64,000 nucleotides of DNA from an uncultured Modestobacter sp. (GTDB taxonomy: Bacteria > Actinomycetota > Actinomycetes > Mycobacteriales > Geodermatophilaceae): assembly GCF_947486615.1 (NCBI RefSeq), contig NZ_CANKUD010000004.1, forward strand, positions 248,001 through 312,000. Direction: 5' to 3'. Below are positions 60,615 to 64,000 of the stretch, one piece after another. Each line of letters begins with the position of its first letter. Position 1 is the first letter of the stretch. The translations under genes were made by a program, and so were the position numbers. The notes under the pieces were generated by a model. The model saw nothing but the letters and a program-made list of their open reading frames with translations. It was not told the origin of the DNA and did no database searches.

Positions 60615-61829
60615 TCAGTCGCAGATGGCGGCGTCGACGGTGGCCTCGACGTTCGCAGCGGCCTCGTCCTCGGTGGGCAGGGCGGTGACCGCGACCATCG
60701 CGCCGCGCCCGTCCTCGGTCACCGCGCCGCGGGTCTCGTAGCCGGGGATGTCACCGCCGTGGGTCCAGGCGGTGCCGCCGCAGGTGAGCGTGAAGGTCTG
60801 CAGCCCCAGGCCGTAGGACTCGATGCCGTTCAGCGAGGACGTGGGTGCGGGGACGGTGGTCTGCATCTCGGCGAGCATCTCCGGGCTCAGCAGCTCCCCG
60901 TCGACCAGCGCGGTGAAGAACTCCAGCAGGTCCGACGGGGTGGCGACCAGCTGACCGGCGGCCCAGCCGAACGCCGGGTCCTGCACGTCGACGTCCACGT
61001 ACTCGGCGCCCGGGGCGGACGCGTAGTAGCCGTGCGGGTGGTCGCCGCGCAGCTCCTGCTCGCCCTCGTGCGGCCAGTAGGTGTCCTCCAGGCCCAGCGG
61101 CTCGATCACCCGGGTGGTGATCTCCTCACCGACCGGTCGGCCGGTGACCTCCTGGACCAGCAGCCCGGCCAGCACGTAGTTGGTGTTGCTGTACGCCCAG
61201 TCGGTGCCGGGGGCGAAGTTCGCCGGCCGGGCCAGGGCGATGTCCAGCAGCTGGTGCGGCTCGACGTAGCGGTGCTGCACCGCCAGGTAGTCGGCCACCA
61301 CGACGTCGGCGTACTCCGGCAGCCCGCTGGTGTGCTGCAGCAGGTGGCGCACGGTGATCGCGTTCGGGTCGATCCCCTCGCCGCGCACCAGGCCGGGCAG
61401 GTAGCTCTCGATGGGGGCGTCCAGGTCGACCAGGCCCTCCTCGACCAGCTGCAGGACGACGGTCGCCACGAAGGTCTTGGTGTTGCTGGCGATCCGCACC
61501 TCGCCGTCGACCGGCACCGGCTCGCCGGTCGCCAGGTCGCCGACCCCGGCGGTGAGGTCGTGCACCCGCCCGTCGGCGCCACGGACGGCGGCCAGCGCGG
61601 CGGGGAAGCCGTCCTCGGCGACCAGCGCGTCGAGCTCGTCCTGCACCGCATGCGCCGGACGGGGACCGCCGCCGGCCTCGGCGGCGTCGGGGCTGAGCAG
61701 GCCGGTGGTGCCGACGGTGGTCACCGCGGCGGCGGCGACCAGCAGCGTCGCCCAGGTGCGGCGGGGGATCGAGGCGGTCGAACGGGCGGGCGCGGTCTCG
61801 GGGTGCACTGTCTCGGGGGGAACGGACAC
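60615..61829 (-). CDS. Serine beta-lactamase-family (class C/esterase-like) exported protein
   Basis: This is a 404-residue protein starting at GTG 61829 with a GAGGAG site. An N-terminal hydrophobic segment (TWATLLVAAAAVTTVGTTGLL) acts as signal or anchor. Catalytic motifs are SNTK (SxxK, in EVRIASNTKTFVAT), YSN (in DWAYSNTNYVLAGLL) and HGG (in WTHGGDIPGYE). The family includes D-Ala-D-Ala carboxypeptidases and esterases (EstB-like), so antibiotic resistance should not be assumed. It is divergent from the hydrolase with the repeated start. Confidence 0.88.
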   Translation of the reverse strand: MSVPPETVHPETAPARSTASIPRRTWATLLVAAAAVTTVGTTGLLSPDAAEAGGGPRPAHAVQDELDALVAEDGFPAALAAVRGADGRVHDLTAGVGDLATGEPVPVDGEVRIASNTKTFVATVVLQLVEEGLVDLDAPIESYLPGLVRGEGIDPNAITVRHLLQHTSGLPEYADVVVADYLAVQHRYVEPHQLLDIALARPANFAPGTDWAYSNTNYVLAGLLVQEVTGRPVGEEITTRVIEPLGLEDTYWPHEGEQELRGDHPHGYYASAPGAEYVDVDVQDPAFGWAAGQLVATPSDLLEFFTALVDGELLSPEMLAEMQTTVPAPTSSLNGIESYGLGLQTFTLTCGGTAWTHGGDIPGYETRGAVTEDGRGAMVAVTALPTEDEAAANVEATVDAAICD

Positions 61830-61990
61830 GGGGAGCTCCTCAGGCCAGGCGGTCGTTCGGACCACCCCAGCCTCATCCGGCCCGGCTGCCGGACCGATCC
61901 TGCAGGCAGGCCGATCGGTGGTGGCGCAGGCTGTACTCACCGGATCGGAAAGCGCTCGCGTCCGCGGCCCGGGGCGGGCACTGTCGGCGC

Positions 61991-62065
61991 ATGCCGACCG
62001 AACGCATGCCGACCGAACGCATGCCGACCGAACGCATGCCGACCGAACGCATGCCGACCGAACGC
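61991..62065 (+). repeat. Five perfect 15-bp tandem repeats, each with a start codon
   Basis: The unit ATGCCGACCGAACGC is repeated exactly at 61991, 62006, 62021, 62036 and 62051, followed by a diverged sixth unit at 62066. It encodes MPTER five times at the N-terminus of the alpha/beta hydrolase. Because the unit is a multiple of three, copy changes would keep the frame but change the number of start codons. Confidence 0.95.
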
Positions 62066-62926
62066 ATGCTGACCGTCGTGCCCGGTGTCGAGCTGTGGGT
62101 CGAGGAGCGCGGCGCACCCGGCGCCACCGCCGTCCTGCTGGTGATGGGGGCGGCCTCCAGCGGTCTGGTCTGGCCCGAACCGCTGGTGGACCGGTTGGCG
62201 CGCGACCACCGGGTCGTCCGCTACGACCACCGCGACACCGGCCGGTCGACCGCGGCCTTCGAGGACGCCCCGTACGCCCTCCGGGACCTGGCCACCGACG
62301 CGGTCGCCGTCCTCGACGCGCTGGACGTCGACCGGGCCCACGTGGTCGGGATGTCGATGGGTGGCCTGCTGGTGCAGCTGCTGCTGCTCGACCACCCGGA
62401 CCGGCTGCGCAGCGCCACCCTCTTCTGCACCGGCGCGCTCGCCGGCGCCGGCGGGGAGCCGCCGCCCGGACCGTCGGAGGCACTGCTGGCCTGGTGGGCG
62501 ACCATGGCCGAGCCCCGGGACGAGGCGGCCGAGCTCGACTGGCGGGTGGCGCACTGGCAGCTGCTGCACGGCAGTGGGCTGCCGGTCGACCCGGCGGAGT
62601 GGCGGGAGACCGAGGAGCGGGTGCGCGCGCACTCCGGGGGCTTCCGGTCAGCGCTCGCCCACGCGTCGGCCGACCCGGGCGGGCTCGACCGTGGTGCCGA
62701 GCTGTCCGGGGTCGCCGTCCCCACCCTCGTGGTCGAGGCACCGGCGGACCCGGCCTACCCGCCGCCGAGCGCGCAGCACCTCGCCGCGGCCATCGGGACG
62801 GGCTCCGGGGGTGCGCCGGCGCGGCTGGTGACGGTGCCGGGGATGGGGCACGCGCTGCCGGCGGGCGTCCTGGGCCCGTTCGGGGACGTGGTCGCCGGGC
62901 ACCTGGCGGCGGTCGACGCCGGCTGA
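61991..62926 (+). CDS. Alpha/beta hydrolase with repeated N-terminus
   Basis: This protein has up to 311 residues (286 if started at ATG 62066). The core matches RdmC-like alpha/beta hydrolases: VLLVMGAASSGLVWPEPLVDRLA, VVRYDHRDTGRST, nucleophile Ser in VVGMSMGGLLVQLLLL, later PTLVVEAPADPAYPP with the acid and GMGHALPAGV with the His. The first 25 residues are five MPTER repeats with no counterpart in the family, so translation may really start at any of the repeated ATGs or at 62066. No Shine-Dalgarno site is clear. It is divergent from the beta-lactamase-family gene. Confidence 0.85.
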   Translation: MPTERMPTERMPTERMPTERMPTERMLTVVPGVELWVEERGAPGATAVLLVMGAASSGLVWPEPLVDRLARDHRVVRYDHRDTGRSTAAFEDAPYALRDLATDAVAVLDALDVDRAHVVGMSMGGLLVQLLLLDHPDRLRSATLFCTGALAGAGGEPPPGPSEALLAWWATMAEPRDEAAELDWRVAHWQLLHGSGLPVDPAEWRETEERVRAHSGGFRSALAHASADPGGLDRGAELSGVAVPTLVVEAPADPAYPPPSAQHLAAAIGTGSGGAPARLVTVPGMGHALPAGVLGPFGDVVAGHLAAVDAG

Positions 62927-62997
62927 CCGGGGCGGCGCCGGGCAGGCGGTACCTCCCCGCAGGCGTGGGAGCGCTCACCGGACGGTAGGAACACCCC

Positions 62998-63999
62998 ATG
63001 GAGTTCCGACACCTCGGCCGCAGCGGCCTCAAGATCAGCGAGATCACCTACGGCAACTGGATCACCCACGGCGGGCAGGTGGAGGCCGAGGCCGCCACCG
63101 CGTGCGTGCGTGCCGCGCTGGACGCCGGCATCACCACCTTCGACACCGCCGACGTCTACGCCGAGGGGCGGGCCGAGACGGTGCTGGGCAAGGCGCTGGC
63201 CGGCGAGCGGCGCAGCGGCATCGAGATCTTCAGCAAGGTCTACTGGCCGACCGGTCCGGGCGCGAACGACCGAGGCCTGTCCCGCAAGCACGTGCTGGAG
63301 TCGATCGACGGCTCGCTGACGCGGCTGGGCACCGACTACCTCGACCTCTACCAGGCGCACCGGTTCGACTACGAGACGCCGCTGGAGGAGACGATGCAGG
63401 CCTTCGCCGACGTCGTCCGCAGCGGGAAGGCGCTCTACATCGGCGTCTCGGAGTGGCGGGCGGAGGAGATCCGCGCCGGCAAGGCGCTGGCCGACGAGCT
63501 GAAGGTCCCGCTGGTGTCCAACCAGCCGCAGTACTCCGCGCTGCACCGGGTGCCCGAGGCCGAGGTCATCCCGACCTCCCGTGAGCTGGGCATCAGCCAG
63601 ATCGTGTTCTCGCCCATCGCCCAGGGCGTGCTCACCGGCAAGTACCAGCCCGGTGCCGAGCCGCCGGCCGGCTCGCGGGCCACCGATCAGAAGGGCGGCG
63701 GGGCGGGCATGATCGCCCGCTGGATGGACGACGACGTCCTCGCCCGGGTGCAGGAGCTCAAGCCGATCGCCGATGACCTGGGGCTGTCCATGGCGACCCT
63801 GGCGGTGGCCTGGGTGCTGCAGGAGGAGAACGTCGCCGCGGCGATCATCGGCGCCAGCCGGCCCGAGCAGGTGACCGACAACGTCAAGGCCTCCGGCGTC
63901 CGGCTCGACGCCGACGTCAAGCGCCGGATCGACGAGGTGCTCGCCCCGGTGGCCAACACCGACCCGGCCCTGACCAAGAGCCCGAACCCGCGCCCCTGA
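62998..63999 (+). CDS. Aldo/keto reductase (K+-channel beta-subunit-like)
   Basis: This is a 333-residue TIM-barrel reductase. It has MEFRHLGRSGLKISEITYGNW, GITTFDTADVYAEGRAETVLGKAL (catalytic Asp and Tyr), FSKVYWPTGPGANDRGLSRKHV (Lys), YLDLYQAHRFDYETPLEET and the NADPH-binding AAIIGASRPEQVTDNVKASGV. The GANDRGLSRKH segment is typical of the YghZ/KCNAB-like subgroup acting on small aldehydes and ketones. The stop lies at the window edge (63997-63999). Confidence 0.93.
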   Translation: MEFRHLGRSGLKISEITYGNWITHGGQVEAEAATACVRAALDAGITTFDTADVYAEGRAETVLGKALAGERRSGIEIFSKVYWPTGPGANDRGLSRKHVLESIDGSLTRLGTDYLDLYQAHRFDYETPLEETMQAFADVVRSGKALYIGVSEWRAEEIRAGKALADELKVPLVSNQPQYSALHRVPEAEVIPTSRELGISQIVFSPIAQGVLTGKYQPGAEPPAGSRATDQKGGGAGMIARWMDDDVLARVQELKPIADDLGLSMATLAVAWVLQEENVAAAIIGASRPEQVTDNVKASGVRLDADVKRRIDEVLAPVANTDPALTKSPNPRP

Positions 64000-64000
64000 A

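Noticed and set aside
60615-61829. True antibiotic-resistance beta-lactamase
   Set aside because: SxxK, YxN and HxG motifs fit the broad serine hydrolase family, which includes carboxypeptidases and esterases. Sequence alone does not support a resistance role.
61937-62127. Minus-strand frame with repeated VGMRS/GRHAF pentapeptides
   Set aside because: It is the antisense shadow of the MPTER-encoding repeat and has no start site or other coding features.
1-64000. CRISPR array, prophage, integrase or transposase
   Set aside because: No spaced direct repeats and no recombinase or phage motifs were found; the tandem repeats at 30329 and 61991 have no spacers.

Overview
The window is very GC-rich DNA with densely packed, often overlapping genes. 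It has frequent GTG starts, several leaderless-type promoters, a tmRNA whose tag ends DFALAA, an FtsEX/SmpB block and a release factor 2 gene without the E. coli-type frameshift. This points to an actinobacterium. The style fits Geodermatophilaceae (Blastococcus/Modestobacter/Geodermatophilus), but the sequence alone does not prove the genus. No transposase, integrase, phage gene, CRISPR array or tRNA was recognised.

The most notable content is a ribosomal-peptide cluster at about 3.9-18.6 kb, all on the + strand. It encodes a 56-residue precursor (8554-8724) whose predicted core starts Ser-Ser-Val-Pro-Cys and ends in Trp-Cys, with a Thr six residues from the end. The modification set matches class V lanthipeptides (lexapeptide/cacaoidin type): an APH-fold kinase-like protein, a HopA1-domain lyase-like protein, a second degenerate kinase-like protein, a cypemycin-decarboxylase-type flavoprotein for the C-terminal aminovinyl-cysteine, a luciferase-like (F420-type) reductase, an M16 peptidase pair, a SAM methyltransferase and an ABC exporter. 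At its front is a two-gene pair (HTTM membrane domain fused to an alpha/beta-hydrolase-like domain, plus a DUF5819-like partner). As I recall, this resembles the linaridin H/L epimerase-dehydratase pair, so the cluster may combine two RiPP chemistries. Two promoters inside the cluster (6221 and 10521) carry an inverted repeat at exactly the same place in the -35/-10 spacer, which suggests a dedicated regulator. Three minus-strand genes (membrane protein, XRE regulator, LuxR/TrmB-like regulator; 18.6-20.3 kb) follow the cluster.

The left flank (1-3.2 kb) has an aldolase C-terminus, a GNAT-like acyltransferase and a broken ABC-F ATPase, followed by a GPP34 protein. From 20.7 to 24.2 kb there is a MacB/FtsX-type ABC exporter. 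Next come small proteins, a PAS-GGDEF-EAL protein, prfB, ftsE-ftsX, a DUF559 protein between two related inverted repeats, smpB, an MDR oxidoreductase, an amidohydrolase and a tandem GNAT. A DHA2 drug exporter with its TetR regulator, a secreted glycosidase-like protein, an SCO6745-family protein, a carboxymuconolactone decarboxylase-like protein and corA complete this block.

The 41.2-54.7 kb region looks like a catabolic island. A five-gene minus-strand operon (CocE hydrolase, intradiol dioxygenase, and three molybdenum-hydroxylase subunits) has 4-nt overlaps throughout. Beside it lie a cupin, an AraC regulator, a maleylacetate reductase and a ribose-type ABC importer. Dioxygenase plus maleylacetate reductase implies hydroxyquinol breakdown to 3-oxoadipate, with an unknown upstream substrate. 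The right end holds ssrA (tmRNA), a MetP/MetS-like sodium symporter pair, a Rieske-DUF2231 fusion overlapping a hemerythrin gene, a NarL-type two-component system, a serine beta-lactamase-family protein, an alpha/beta hydrolase with a five-fold repeated start region, and an aldo/keto reductase.
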